A stretch of DNA of 64,000 bases from Antarcticibacterium sp. 1MA-6-2 (GTDB lineage Bacteria > Bacteroidota > Bacteroidia > Flavobacteriales > Flavobacteriaceae): contig NZ_CP091036.1 of NCBI RefSeq assembly GCF_021535135.1, forward strand, positions 3,658,001 to 3,722,000, read 5' to 3'. Positions 19,665-30,134 of this stretch are shown one piece after another. Below the pieces are notes generated by a model. The model was not told the origin of the DNA and made no database searches. It saw only the letters and a program-made list of their open reading frames with translations. Position numbers and translations under genes: made by a program. Position 1 is the first letter of the stretch. Every line of letters starts with the position of its first letter.

Positions 19665-19686
19665 TTAGTTCTATTTATTATTCTTT

Positions 19687-22413
19687 CTATCTTCTCCTTC
19701 CGCCTCTATCATTTTGATTTCCTCCTAAATTATTTAACTTATAAGTGAAGCTAAGCATAGCATAGCGCGTAAGAATAAGGCTTCTTGTATCCTGGATAAA
19801 GTCATCTCCTATTATTCGCCTTGTGTCTACATTTTGATCCAGGAGATCATAAACATTTACTTTTACTGTGGCATTTTCATCCAAGAACTGGTAGCCAAGG
19901 CTCAGGTTCCAGAGGATAGAAGTATTGTCAAAGCCGGGAGAGACATTTCCAAATCGATTATACGAAATATCATTTCCAAAGATTAAATTTTTAGGCCAGT
20001 AAGTAGTTGTTTCCAAACCTATTCGATGGTTTGTTGCTTCTTCATCCCTGTTTGAACTTATGTCATAACTACTCGTGGTGTAATTCAGGGAATAATTAGG
20101 ATTAATATCCAGGACTTCATCTATTACATAGCTAAATCTAATATTTGGATTTATGCCATACCTGTTTGCCTGGTATTTTTCCCCATTTATAAATCCAATA
20201 TTTTTATTATAAGAAGTGTTTACTCCACCTCTAAACCTTAGCTCGTAAGTTTCTCTTTTTATTTGTTTGTTGAAAAAAGTACCAATCCCGGCACTCATTG
20301 CACCATCAACATTAGTAAAGGTGGTGTATCTCACAAGATCTTCATCTACTGTAGTTATTGGCACCACGTTGTTATTTGTAAAATCTACATCTACCCAGGC
20401 AGCATATCCGCTCCTTGTAGCATGGTCAAAATTGCGATAATCCAGGTCGATACTTTGGCGATAAGCTACTCCAGGGAAGGATTTCCAACCACAATATTTA
20501 AGGGATTAGTGCGGTCTACCACAGGCTGTAATTGTCTTATAGAAGGAACGTTTATATTAGTGCCGTAGCGAAAGGAAAGATTCTTTGATCTTTCAATTTC
20601 ATATCTTAGCCTTGCCTCAAGGAAAAGGTTGTTATATGTATTTTTAAAGCCGCTTTCTTCAAGAAAATTTTCATTTTCAAGCTTCGTGTGGAGAAGCCCT
20701 ATGTTAGTATTAATTCTCCAAATTTCTCCTTCATAATTTAACCCCAGGTTGGGTGTGTGCCTAAAACTTTTTACTTCAAAATCACTGCTCAAAACATTAT
20801 TTAAAATCGTATAGTTCCCGTCTTCGTTTTCGCTCTCGTAGACGTATCTTTTGTTGGCTGAAGTAGAATAGTCAAAATCGTAGGAAATATTTAGGAAAAA
20901 ATCTTCAGCCAGTACACTTCTGTTACTAATATCAAAGGAATAAGAGTTCTCCTTCTCATCTTCATCTATAAATTGATCCTGAATTTCTGTCACCTCGTCA
21001 CCTTCAACAAAAAATATACTTTCAGAATAATAAAAATTATCATTTCTCTGGATGCTGTGATTTTGATCTGCCCCCAATCTTAAATAAGCACCCCTGCTAC
21101 CAAAACGCTTAATAAAATCTATATTATTTCTAAAGTTCTCCCTTTCCAAAAGCTCATTTTCGCGGCTCTCGGTATTATTGATCAAATTGCGGTTTTCATC
21201 AAGTGATTCTTCAGTCCTGGAACTATAGGATTCTCCATAGTTTGCATTAAACCTGGGGCTAATGGAAAGCCTGGTAAGCGTGTCAAATTCAACTTCAAAG
21301 CGCAAATTTGCACGGTGACTGTCATTAAGCAAATTACTTCTGTTATCGGAGTTGGTAAAATAACGGGAGCCCGGCAGTATATTTTCTCTGGCTGCTGTGG
21401 TTCTTCTCTCAGTATCATTTCTCCCAAAAAAATAATCGGCACTAAGTTCCAGTTCATTATCCCATTCGTTCACAAAATTTATCCCGGCAGTTTCCGATTT
21501 TGTAATTCCTCCCCCGTTGCCATTAAAAACATTTCTGCTTAAGCATTCCTGCCCATCATTCCAAAAACTTCGTCATAACTAAACCCTGAACTGTTAATAT
21601 TATTGGAACTGGCCAATGCACTTAACCTTAGTTTGTCACGAAAGTAATTTGCAATAGCACTTAACTCATACCTTTCATCTGTCCCTCCACTAAGCAGTGG
21701 CACGGGCAAAATAACCTTTATTCTTATCTTCTTTGATGGTGATATTAACAGTTTTATTATCGGGGTCACCCGGTTCTCCAGTAAATTCCTGGGATCTTGT
21801 TTTGGTGTCCATCACCTGTATCTTTTCAATTATTTCCTTCGGAAGGTTTTTTGTTGCGATCCTATGATCATCTCCAAAGAATTCCTCTCCATTTACAAGA
21901 AATTTATTTACAGGTTTACCGTTTACAGTAATATTTCCTTCAGTATCTACTTCTACTCCCGGAAGCTTCTTCATGAGCTCTTCCAGATTAGCATTGGGCC
22001 GGGTGGTAAAAGAATCGGCATTGTACTCCAGGGTATCCTTCTTTATTGTAACAGGAGGGGTTGATGCTGTGACAGTAACCTCGCCTAATAAATTTTCTGA
22101 AATCTCCAGCACAACAGGTTCCATTACCATACTTTTTTCAAGGGAAATTGTTCGGCGAATAGTTTTATAGCCCGTGTAGGAAACAGATAGATATGCTTTA
22201 GGTTCACTGGACCTTCCCTTCAAAACAAAATCTCCACTTCTTTCTGAAATAGTGTAGGTAACAAGGCTGCTGTCAGAAAATTTTTCAACAAAAATGGTGG
22301 CAGATTCCAGTGGCTCGCCATCTACATCTACAATTTTGCTTAGTGATATTAAATTCCTGTGAGTGAATAATTCCTGAAAATAATAAGAAGATGAAAGTAA
22401 TCTTTGAGGGCAT
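19687..22413 (-). CDS. OMP_b-brl_3 family outer-membrane receptor (frame interrupted)
   Basis: About 908 residues on the minus strand. I place the start at 22413, which gives the signal peptide KITFIFLLFSGIIHSQ and a carboxypeptidase-regulatory-like domain (KIVDVDGEPLESATIFVEKF), then a plug (EELMKKLPGVEVDTEGNITV, VNGEEFFGDD) and a beta barrel. Four lesions break it: 22338-22344, 21691-21697, 21537-21544 and 20464-20470. The first two become conserved sequence (ITSKIVDV, RATAGGGTDERY) when TA is replaced by one base; the last two are one base short. All four fit inferred RCCRGY sites. The family has TonB-dependent-receptor architecture; substrate unknown. Confidence 0.83.
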
Positions 22414-22697
22414 AGGTGAAATTTTGAAGGTAAATTATTAGGAGTGCTATAAGGATTTAATTTTTAGACTGCTAAATGTGTGGATGGTTTAAATAATTCT
22501 CAAAACTTTTTAAATTGCTTCATTTGTTAAATAAATAATTTTAAATCAGGATTCAATCGTTGTAGTGGAATTCTGTTCATTTATTTGGATAAAATATTTA
22601 CTTATGGATTTTGTCTTTCCTAAAATTTAGAGTAGGTTAGTCAATTAATTCAGGAGACAGTTAAGCTAATTTGTTTCCTCACAACTGAACAATTATA

Positions 22698-24272
22698 ATG
22701 GAATCAAGAGACTATCAAATCACAGATTTACTACACCAGGAAACTTACCTCGCGAATGGAGAATTGATCAAGTGGAACGGAAAAAAAGATGAAGTTTATT
22801 CCACTATTTCTTCTTCAGAAAAATATGAACCAACATTATTGGGAAGCGTCCCACATATGGATGCTTCAACAGCCATAGAAGTATTGGAATTTGCTTCAAA
22901 AGCTTATGATAAAGGCAAGGGAGATTGGCCTACAATGAAGGTAGCGGAGAGAATAGAGAATATGCAATCCTTTGTTAGGGAAATGAGAACCCAACGCGAG
23001 CAGGTCGTAAAACTATTAATGTGGGAGATAGGAAAAACTTTAAAAGATTCACAAAAAGAATTTGACAGGACAGTAGAATATATTGAGGATACTATAGAAG
23101 AGTATAAGCAGCTGGACAGGGACAGTGCTAAATTTTATAAGCGTGAAAATGTCAATGCTCATATTAGGCGTGGGCCTTTGGGGGTTGTGCTTTGTCTCGG
23201 TCCATATAATTATCCGCTCAATGAAACCTTTGCTTTGTTAATTCCTGCTTTAATAATGGGAAATACAGTTGTATTTAAACCTGCCAAACATGGGGTGCTT
23301 TTACTTTCACCTCTGTTGGAGGCGTTTAGAAACAGTTTTCCTAAAGGTGTCGTAAATATTATCTACGGTAGAGGACGGGAAGTTGCTGCGCCAATAATGA
23401 AATCAGGAAAAATAGATGTTCTGGCTCTCATTGGTAACAGTAAATCTGCTATTGCTCTCCAGGATCAGCATCCAAATAAAAACAGGTTACGTCTTGTATT
23501 AGGTCTTGAAGCAAAAAATCCGGCAATTATTCTTCCAGATGCAGATCTTGATCTCGCAATCCAGGAATGTCTCACAGGTACGCTTTCATTCAACGGCCAG
23601 CGTTGTACAGCTTTAAAAATTATACACGTGCACGAGAAGATACGGGAAGAATTTACAAGAAGATTTGCTGAAAAAGTAGATGAACTAAAATTTGGAAATC
23701 CGTGGGAAGATGGAGTAAGTCTCACTCCCTTACCCGAACCTGAAAAGCCAGGATACATCAACGAATTAATAGAAGATGCCAAAAGCAAGGGAGCATCTGT
23801 TTTAAATAAGCGAGGTGGTGAAATTTCAGATAATTTTATTTTTCCCGCCGTTTTGTATCCCGTAACCCAGGAGATGAGAGTTTATCAGGAAGAACAGTTT
23901 GGTCCTGTTATTCCAATAAAATCATTTACTGATATTGATGAGCTTCTGGATGAAATTGCAGATTCTAATTATGGGCAACAAGTGAGTTTGTTTGGAGAAA
24001 ATATTGAAAAACTTGCTCCGCTAATAGACATTTTGGTAAACCTTGTATGTAGAGTTAATTTAAATAGTTCCTGCCAGCGAGGACCAGATGTTTTTCCATT
24101 TACCAGTAGAAAAGATTCGGCAGTTGGGACTTTAAGTGTTCATGATGCATTGCGTTCATTTTCAATTAGAACATTTGTAGCTTCTAAAGACAATGAAAAG
24201 AATAATGAAATAATAAGAAGTTTGCTACAAAGCAGTAATTCTAATTTCATGAGTACAGATTATATTCTCTAA
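22698..24272 (+). CDS. GapN-like NADP-dependent aldehyde dehydrogenase
   Basis: A 524-residue aldehyde dehydrogenase with the conserved Asn region ([19 protein letters not shown]), the cofactor-binding [12 protein letters not shown], the active-site Glu in GLEAKNPAI and the catalytic Cys in [10 protein letters not shown]. The whole length resembles non-phosphorylating NADP-dependent glyceraldehyde-3-phosphate dehydrogenase, which makes 3-phosphoglycerate and NADPH. The neighbouring gal genes and pfkB make a glycolytic role plausible. Function within the superfamily is inferred. The frame is intact. Confidence 0.8.
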   Translation: MESRDYQITDLLHQETYLANGELIKWNGKKDEVYSTISSSEKYEPTLLGSVPHMDASTAIEVLEFASKAYDKGKGDWPTMKVAERIENMQSFVREMRTQREQVVKLLMWEIGKTLKDSQKEFDRTVEYIEDTIEEYKQLDRDSAKFYKRENVNAHIRRGPLGVVLCLGPYNYPLNETFALLIPALIMGNTVVFKPAKHGVLLLSPLLEAFRNSFPKGVVNIIYGRGREVAAPIMKSGKIDVLALIGNSKSAIALQDQHPNKNRLRLVLGLEAKNPAIILPDADLDLAIQECLTGTLSFNGQRCTALKIIHVHEKIREEFTRRFAEKVDELKFGNPWEDGVSLTPLPEPEKPGYINELIEDAKSKGASVLNKRGGEISDNFIFPAVLYPVTQEMRVYQEEQFGPVIPIKSFTDIDELLDEIADSNYGQQVSLFGENIEKLAPLIDILVNLVCRVNLNSSCQRGPDVFPFTSRKDSAVGTLSVHDALRSFSIRTFVASKDNEKNNEIIRSLLQSSNSNFMSTDYIL

Positions 24273-24314
24273 GACACGCACTGGCAGAATTAAAGAATAA
24301 AATAGTAACGGATA

Positions 24315-24342
24315 AGCGGCTTTGTAATAAAGCCGTTTTTTC
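24315..24342. terminator. Terminator between gapN-like and Nudix regulator genes
   Basis: CGGCTTT (24317-24323), loop GTAAT, AAAGCCG (24329-24335), then TTTTTT. It ends the + strand dehydrogenase transcript; the convergent Nudix regulator ends 11 bases on. Confidence 0.85.
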
Positions 24343-24352
24343 GTTTATAAAA

Positions 24353-25057
24353 TTACATTATTTCGAAGTTGTAACCAGATTCCTGTAATTTAGTGTAGTT
24401 CTTGTGATCAAATTTATAAAGAAATGCTCCTCTTCTCGAGCTGGATTTATCTTTTTCGTCCAGCTTTATTAGCACGTTGAGAGAAAGTACCTTTTTTCTA
24501 AAATTTCGGGAATCCAGCCGGGTTCGGTAAATAGCCTCGTAAAGTTGCTGCAATTGGGGAATTGTAAATTTTTCTGGTAGTAATTCAAAGCCAATAGGTT
24601 TGTACCGGGCTTTTCTTCTAATCCTTAACAGGGCATCTTCTACCATTTTATCATGATCCAGCACAAGCTCGGGCACCTCATCAATGTCGTACCAGTGAGC
24701 GCCATGCTTTTCTACAAGTTCTTTGTCGTAATCATTAATTCTTATTAAGGCATATTGACCAATGGATATACATCTATAACCGGGATCCCGTTGGGCTGCA
24801 CCGTATGCACGTAGTTCTTCCATAAATACATTCTCCAACCCGGTGATTTCCTTTAACACCCTTTTGGCCGCATCTTTAATATCTTCATCAATCCTTACAA
24901 AGCTTCCAATTAAAGACCACACCCCTTTTAGTGGTTCTACACGTCTTTTAAAAATCAATAGTTTAAGGTTGCCATCATCAAATCCAAAAATAATACAATC
25001 GGTTGCGACATACATTTTGTCTTTATTGGCATAATAATCCATTGTAAATTCAGCCAT
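24353..25057 (-). CDS. Nudix-type transcriptional regulator (NrtR/AraR-like)
   Basis: A 234-residue protein with an N-terminal Nudix fold (residues about 15-150) and a C-terminal winged helix (FTIPQLQQLYEAIY, DSRNFRKKVLSLNVL). The Nudix box reads GSFVRIDEDIKDAAKRVLKE: the central Arg is kept but the next Glu is Val, so hydrolysis is unlikely. This degenerate box plus winged helix is typical of NrtR relatives; one of them, AraR of Bacteroides thetaiotaomicron, represses arabinose genes. It lies divergent to galK with a 91-base gap, so it may control gal and pentose genes here. The effector is not readable. Confidence 0.83.
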   Translation of the reverse strand: MAEFTMDYYANKDKMYVATDCIIFGFDDGNLKLLIFKRRVEPLKGVWSLIGSFVRIDEDIKDAAKRVLKEITGLENVFMEELRAYGAAQRDPGYRCISIGQYALIRINDYDKELVEKHGAHWYDIDEVPELVLDHDKMVEDALLRIRRKARYKPIGFELLPEKFTIPQLQQLYEAIYRTRLDSRNFRKKVLSLNVLIKLDEKDKSSSRRGAFLYKFDHKNYTKLQESGYNFEIM

Positions 25058-25143
25058 GAATGAGCGTTTTGGTATTTATGCTAAATATATGCAATTGCTT
25101 TTATTTTTTTAAAGATTCAATTAAAGGTATGGTTTACGTTTAT

Positions 25144-25151
25144 TATCTTTG
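25144..25151 (+). promoter_or_regulatory. Possible -7 promoter box overlapping the galK start region (TATCTTTG)
   Basis: TATCTTTG is an exact TAnnTTTG match between the divergent Nudix regulator and galK genes. It overlaps the only non-ATG start (TTG, 25149) available at the N terminus of galK, so either transcription begins after that codon or the box is fortuitous. Confidence 0.4.
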
Positions 25152-26351
25152 GAATTTAGGAAGAATCAGCAACAATTTAAAATAGAGCTTTTGGATTTAC
25201 CAAAACAAAAGGACATCCCACACCTTTTTAAAAATTTTTCGGGGAGTATATCTGTAGAATCTCCGGGCCGTATTAATTTTATAGGTGAACATACAGATTA
25301 TAATATGGGCTTTGTACTGCCCACGGCCATTGACAAAAAGATCTATTTCGAATTACAGAGAAATGGCCATTCCCACACCTGTAACATCTATAGTAAAACC
25401 TTTAGTTCCTGGTTTTCTTTTAACCTTCGGGATTTTAGGAAAAGCAGTTCCAATTGGGAAAATTATATTTTGGGAGTAGTGGATGAGATACAAAAACTGG
25501 GAAAAACTCTCGATGGATTTGATTGTGTAATTAACAGTGAACTTCCCATTGGAGCCGGAATTAGTTCTTCTGCCGCCCTGGAATGCGGGCTGGCATCGGG
25601 GTTAAATGAGTTGTTCCAATTAAATTTGTCAAAGCAGGAAATAGTATATCTTTCCCAGGCGGCCGAAAATAATTTTGTGGGTTCTAACTGCGGAATTATG
25701 GATCAATACGCATCTGTAATGAGTAAGAAAGATCATTTGCTACTTCTCGACTGTCTTTCCCTGGAAGCAGATTTTATTCCTGCTGATTTTAATTCCTGCA
25801 AAATTCTTTTAATTAACACCGGGGTTTCCCACAGCCTTGCAGAAGGAGAATATAATACCCGAAGGCGTGAGTGCGAGTCTGCTTTGGAAATTTTGCAGAA
25901 GAAATATGATAAAGTGCAAACCTTGAGAGATGTATCCCTGGAGATGTTGCAAGAAGCCCGGGACCTTCTTAACGAAAAACAATTTAATAGGCTTAGTTTT
26001 GTATTAAGTGAAAACAAAAGGGTGTTGAAGAGTAGAGAACACCTTATGGCAGGAGAGCTCCAATCATTTGGAAAATTGATGTACCAATCTCATTATGGGC
26101 TAAGGGATCTATATGAAGTAAGTTGTAAAGAATTGGATTTTTTGGTAAAAGCTACTGAGGATAAAAGTTTTATTCACGGTTCCCGAATGATGGGAGGTGG
26201 TTTTGGGGGTTGTACCATAAATCTTATCGAGGAAGATAAAATTGCTGATTTTGAAATTGAAATTTCAACAGCGTATGAGAAACAATTTGGTATTAAACCC
26301 GAATTTATTACGGTTGTGCCGGGAGAAGGAACTATAGTAAACAAAATTTGA
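25149..26351 (+). CDS. galK: Galactokinase
   Basis: About 400 residues. The GHMP signature is clear: SPGRINFIGEHTDYNMGFVL near residue 37, the ATP loop LPIGAGISSSAALECGLA, the active-site Asp in NCGIMDQYAS and the C-terminal MMGGGFGGCTI. It phosphorylates alpha-D-galactose with ATP, the first step of the Leloir pathway. The start is doubtful: the frame has only a TTG at 25149, which overlaps a -7-like box, and no ATG before the signature; a nearby non-standard start may be used. It is followed after 68 bases by galT. Confidence 0.93.
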   Translation: MEFRKNQQQFKIELLDLPKQKDIPHLFKNFSGSISVESPGRINFIGEHTDYNMGFVLPTAIDKKIYFELQRNGHSHTCNIYSKTFSSWFSFNLRDFRKSSSNWENYILGVVDEIQKLGKTLDGFDCVINSELPIGAGISSSAALECGLASGLNELFQLNLSKQEIVYLSQAAENNFVGSNCGIMDQYASVMSKKDHLLLLDCLSLEADFIPADFNSCKILLINTGVSHSLAEGEYNTRRRECESALEILQKKYDKVQTLRDVSLEMLQEARDLLNEKQFNRLSFVLSENKRVLKSREHLMAGELQSFGKLMYQSHYGLRDLYEVSCKELDFLVKATEDKSFIHGSRMMGGGFGGCTINLIEEDKIADFEIEISTAYEKQFGIKPEFITVVPGEGTIVNKI

Positions 26352-26419
26352 CAATTTATTCTTCCCCTGTAGGTTTAACTATTGCAGAAATAAAATTTTA
26401 TTCCTAATATTCGAGTGCT

Positions 26420-27472
26420 ATGAGCGAAACCTTAAATTCTGCACCTCACAGGAGGTATAACATTCTTACAGGAGAATGGGTTTTGGTATCTCCCCATCGC
26501 ACCAAAAGACCCTGGCAGGGAAAATCTGAAAAAGCTGCTGTTGAGAAAAGGCCTCAGTACGTTCCAGATTGTTATTTATGTCCCGGAAACACCCGTTCAA
26601 GTGGTGCTGTAAATCCCGATTATAAGGAGCCATTTACGTTTGAAAATGATTTTCCTGCTTTGATGCCCGAAGGTCCTTCAGAAAAGATTAGCAACGGCTT
26701 ATTACAGGCAGAATCTGAAACCTGTATTTGTAAAGTTGTTTGTTTCTCGCCAGATCATTCTCTCACGCTTCCTTTAATGGAAATTCAGGATATCGTAAAA
26801 GTCATCGAAACCTGGAAGAAAGAGTATAAGGAGCTGGGTTCGCAGCCGGGAATAAATTATGTCCAGATTTTCGAGAATAAAGGAGACGTAATGGGTTGTA
26901 GCAACCCTCATCCTCATGGTCAAATATGGTCCCAAAGATCGCTTCCGCCAGAAATTGTAAAGAAGTCCAAACATCAACTGGAGTTTTGGGAAGTAAACAA
27001 AAAGAGTTTGATCAAGGCATATCTTGAGCAGGAGCTGGAAACCCAGGAAAGGGTAATTCTTCAAAACGATCATTTTGTTGCCCTGGTTCCATATTGGGCG
27101 GTATGGCCTTATGAAGTAATGATCGTTCCAAGGGAGCATTATCAACATATTGGACAGCTCAATACTGAAGAGGAATCAGCCTTTGCTGAAATTATAAAAC
27201 AACTCTGCATACGCTACGACAACCTTTTTAATACCTCCTTTCCTTATTCTTCAGGGATTCACCAGGCTCCTACTGGAGGGGAAGATCATCCTGAATGGCA
27301 TTTTCATATGTTGTTTTATCCGCCCTTACTTAGATCGGCAACTGTTAAGAAATTCATGGTGGGTTATGAGTTATTCGCCAGCCCCCAAAGAGATATTACT
27401 GCCGAACAGGCTGCAGAAGCTTTACGAAACTTACCCGACATTCACTATACCAGGCTTCAAAATGAGAGGTAA
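26420..27472 (+). CDS. galT: UDP-glucose--hexose-1-phosphate uridylyltransferase
   Basis: A 350-residue HIT-superfamily enzyme with the active-site His-Pro-His in CSNPHPHGQIWS, the zinc-site Cys pair in PDCYLCPGN and the C-terminal His cluster in EDHPEWHFHMLFYP. It swaps UMP between UDP-glucose and galactose-1-phosphate, the second Leloir step after galK. Its last ten bases overlap the LacI-type regulator start (ATGAGAGGTAA), which shows translational coupling. Confidence 0.95.
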   Translation: MSETLNSAPHRRYNILTGEWVLVSPHRTKRPWQGKSEKAAVEKRPQYVPDCYLCPGNTRSSGAVNPDYKEPFTFENDFPALMPEGPSEKISNGLLQAESETCICKVVCFSPDHSLTLPLMEIQDIVKVIETWKKEYKELGSQPGINYVQIFENKGDVMGCSNPHPHGQIWSQRSLPPEIVKKSKHQLEFWEVNKKSLIKAYLEQELETQERVILQNDHFVALVPYWAVWPYEVMIVPREHYQHIGQLNTEEESAFAEIIKQLCIRYDNLFNTSFPYSSGIHQAPTGGEDHPEWHFHMLFYPPLLRSATVKKFMVGYELFASPQRDITAEQAAEALRNLPDIHYTRLQNER

Positions 27473-28494
27473 GACCACTTTAAAAGATTTAGCAAAATTA
27501 TTGAATTTGTCTATTTCTACTGTTTCAAAAGCTTTAAACAATAGTTCAGAAATTAGTGAAATCACCCGCCAACGTGTAAAAGAGGTGGCTGCCTTTCACA
27601 ATTACAGCCCGAATCCTTTAGCACAAAGTTTACAGGGATCAAATACGAAGACGATTGGGGTAATAATTCCTGACGTTTTAGCCCACTTTTTTGCCAAGGC
27701 TATGCACGGTATTGAAACTACAGCAAATGAAAATGGCTATAAAGTATTTATATGTCTCTCCAATGAATCCTTGCAAAAGGAAGCTGAAAGTCTTAAAAAT
27801 CTTATTAATGGGAATGTAGACGGGGTTATTATGTCCCTTTCCAAAGAGACACAATCTACAGGGAATTACGATCATTTTAATGATGCGGTAAGGTATGACC
27901 TGCTAGGTAGTATTATTTGACAGGATTACCGGAAGATTTCCCTGTGATAAAGTTACCATTAATGATAAGGAGGCCGCAAAAAAGGCTACCCATTATCTCT
28001 ATAATACAGGATGCAGGAATATTATTTTTCTCTCCACTATTCACGGCACCAGCGTAGGTAATAGAAGGGAAAACGGTTACAATGAGGCTATGAAATCATT
28101 AGGTATTACAGCCTTCTCAGTCTACATGGAAAACTATTTGTGTTTTGAAGAAACATTAATAAAGGTTCTAAAGGAAAAGAAAGTTGACGCGGTTCTTGCT
28201 TCAGACGAGCTCTCTGCTATTTCGGTTATTAAGAATGCTTTAAAGCACAAGTACAAAATTCCTGAACAGTTATCGGTCATAGGATTTACAAACGGAATAA
28301 TGGCAGAAAATTTTGTTCCCTCTCTCACTACTGTGGAACAACATGCAGAGGAGCAGGGAGCTTTGGCAGCAGAAATTATGATAAAGAGGATCGAAAAAAA
28401 ATTAGCTGCACCAATGGTTCAGGAAATCCTTGATACCACTATTGTTGAGAGAGAATCAACACTTCCGGTTAAAAATTTTAATCCTGTCATTTAA
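27462..28494 (+). CDS. LacI-family transcriptional regulator (frame interrupted)
   Basis: About 344 residues from the ATG at 27462 inside the end of galT. The N-terminal helix-turn-helix is TTLKDLAKLLNLSISTVSKA with hinge YSPNPLAQSL, followed by a periplasmic-binding-like effector domain (TIGVIIPDVLAHFFAKAMHG, VIGFTNGIMAENFVPSLTTV). It is co-transcribed with galK and galT, so it probably senses a galactose-related sugar. The frame breaks at 27903-27907 (CTAGG); replacing TA by C gives DLPVVLFDRITGRFPCDKV. A signature lesion at an inferred GCCGGT. Confidence 0.87.
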
Positions 28495-28555
28495 TTTCCC
28501 GGTTAATTTTCACCCAAAGAGCATTCCAGTCCCTGTTCAATTTTAGAATTTTTTG

Positions 28556-28563
28556 TATTTTTG
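28556..28563 (+). promoter_or_regulatory. Possible -7 promoter box (TATTTTTG)
   Basis: TATTTTTG fits TAnnTTTG, 42 bases upstream of the 28605 start codon in the gap after the LacI gene. No clear -33 element was seen. Confidence 0.38.
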
Positions 28564-28604
28564 ACAAATTTGGTATTCCAAAAAGAACATTAAATTCGAA
28601 AAAT

Positions 28605-28955
28605 ATGAAAAAGACGTTGTTGATTGCATTTATGATAATATTAGCCCTTGAAGTTCAGGCTCAGGAACTAAAAACTTTAGAGGTAGGAACTATAGTTACC
28701 ATTGAAAAACCTTCAGGACAGGAATTTCAACATATTCATTTTCCGAAGAAAAATTTTATAATTAAAAGGGGTGGAATTGTGAATTATAAAAGAGAATTTG
28801 GCAATGAGGTTGAAATAGTTTCTCTTGAAACAAAAAAAGATGGAATAAGGCAGGCCAGGTTAAAAAGGGGTGATGGGAAGAAATTTTTTCAAAGCCATAC
28901 CAGCGTTCTTGTAGATCTTGATAAGGCTATAGCTGCAGGTGAAATAAGTATTTAA
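28605..28955 (+). CDS. Small secreted protein of unknown function
   Basis: A 116-residue protein with a clear signal peptide (LLIAFMIILALEVQAQE). The mature part is beta-rich and basic (FQHIHFPKKNFIIKRGGIVNY, RQARLKRGDGKKFF) without a recognised catalytic motif. It is flanked by its own -7-like box and a strong terminator, so it is probably a monocistronic gene. I do not recognise a function. Confidence 0.75.
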   Translation: MKKTLLIAFMIILALEVQAQELKTLEVGTIVTIEKPSGQEFQHIHFPKKNFIIKRGGIVNYKREFGNEVEIVSLETKKDGIRQARLKRGDGKKFFQSHTSVLVDLDKAIAAGEISI

Positions 28956-28958
28956 TTA

Positions 28959-28993
28959 AAAAAGCCTGGTAAGTTAATTTACCAGGCCTTTTT
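28959..28993. terminator. Bidirectional terminator between convergent genes
   Basis: GCCTGGTAA (28964-28972), loop GTTAAT, TTACCAGGC (28979-28987), with an A-run before and CTTTTTAA after. Nine-base-pair stem serving the + strand gene ending at 28955 and the minus-strand gene ending at 29010. Confidence 0.9.
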
Positions 28994-29009
28994 AAATTAT
29001 ACATACTGT

Positions 29010-29255
29010 TTAAATAACAATTTTCTTTTCACCATTAGTTTCTGGATGATTAGCATCAATATCATCTATGTGAGTAATTGTACCGTTCTTTTTATTGCTA
29101 AAGTAGTTGTAAGCCAGATAACCCGCACCTGCGGCTGCACCTATACCCAGTCCAATAAATCCTGCCCGTCTTGTCAGTAAATATTTTCCTGCTTTAATAG
29201 CCACTTTACCTTTTAAATATTTTTTTCCCAGTTCTACAATTGTATCGGTATTCAT
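29010..29255 (-). CDS. Small membrane protein of unknown function
   Basis: An 81-residue protein with one glycine/alanine-rich transmembrane helix (AGFIGLGIGAAAGAGYLAYN), a basic N-terminal half and an acidic, soluble tail (THIDDIDANHPETNGEKK). No family recognised. It is 26 bases downstream of the SDR gene on the same strand and may be co-transcribed with it. Confidence 0.7.
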   Translation of the reverse strand: MNTDTIVELGKKYLKGKVAIKAGKYLLTRRAGFIGLGIGAAAGAGYLAYNYFSNKKNGTITHIDDIDANHPETNGEKKIVI

Positions 29256-29281
29256 AATTTCTGATTTTTAAATTAGTAATC

Positions 29282-30013
29282 CTATGATTTGCCAGTTGGC
29301 TTTATTAATATTTCATTTACGTTTACAGTTTCGGGTTGGGTAAGAGCATAAAATACTCCATCTGCAATATTTTCCGGCTTTAGCTTTGCCTCCCCATTTC
29401 CATAATCTTTATCATCCAGCAACTCCTGGTCTGTAATATCCTTTCTCAGGTCAGTATCAACAGTGCCGGGTTCTATTGCCGTAATTCTAATGTTGAATTC
29501 AGGAGAAAGTTCCATTCTCATGGCCGTTGATAATGCAATTAAAGCAGCCTTTGACGCGCCATAAACCGCTCCGCCGGGATATACTTCTTTTCCGTCTACA
29601 GAAGCAATGTTTACAATATGCCCACTGTTTTGATCCTTCATAAAAGGAAGCACTTCATGTATACAGCGTAAAGTACCTTTAACATTAACTTCAATGGTTT
29701 CCAGCCATTCCTCAAGGTGCCTGTTCTTTAAGTAAGTTAACGGCATTACTCCCGCACAGTTTACCAGGATGTCAATTTTATTATATTCCGTTTTGATCCT
29801 TCTAAAGGCTGCGGCAACGCTATTAGAACTGCTTACGTCCATTTCTGCCACCATGCTCTCACCCTTTAAACTGTCGCTAATCATCTGCAGTTTTTCTTTG
29901 CTCCTGCTCGCAAGCACTACTTTACAGCCATACTCAGATAATTTATACGCTATAGCTTTTCCAATTCCGCTACTGGCTCCTGTTACTACAGCCACTTTGC
30001 CGTTTAATGTCAT
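29282..30013 (-). CDS. Short-chain dehydrogenase/reductase
   Basis: A 243-residue Rossmann-fold oxidoreductase with the nucleotide motif TGASSGIG near the N terminus, NCAGV for NNAG, the catalytic Ser in IVNIASVDG and Tyr-x3-Lys in VYGASKAALIAL. Residues ASRSKEKL after beta-2 suggest NADP preference. The closest look is to the YdfG/serine-dehydrogenase-like group, but the substrate cannot be assigned. Confidence 0.88.
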   Translation of the reverse strand: MTLNGKVAVVTGASSGIGKAIAYKLSEYGCKVVLASRSKEKLQMISDSLKGESMVAEMDVSSSNSVAAAFRRIKTEYNKIDILVNCAGVMPLTYLKNRHLEEWLETIEVNVKGTLRCIHEVLPFMKDQNSGHIVNIASVDGKEVYPGGAVYGASKAALIALSTAMRMELSPEFNIRITAIEPGTVDTDLRKDITDQELLDDKDYGNGEAKLKPENIADGVFYALTQPETVNVNEILIKPTGKS

Positions 30014-30134
30014 TAATGTTTTTTTATAGTTATCTAATTTCGGGTTTTTGAAGCTTAAAGAGTTAAGGGAGTTTGAAATAACACAGTTTTAACTAGGCTA
30101 ACCTTCTTTTAAAGAAAAATTATAGGTTTAGGAT

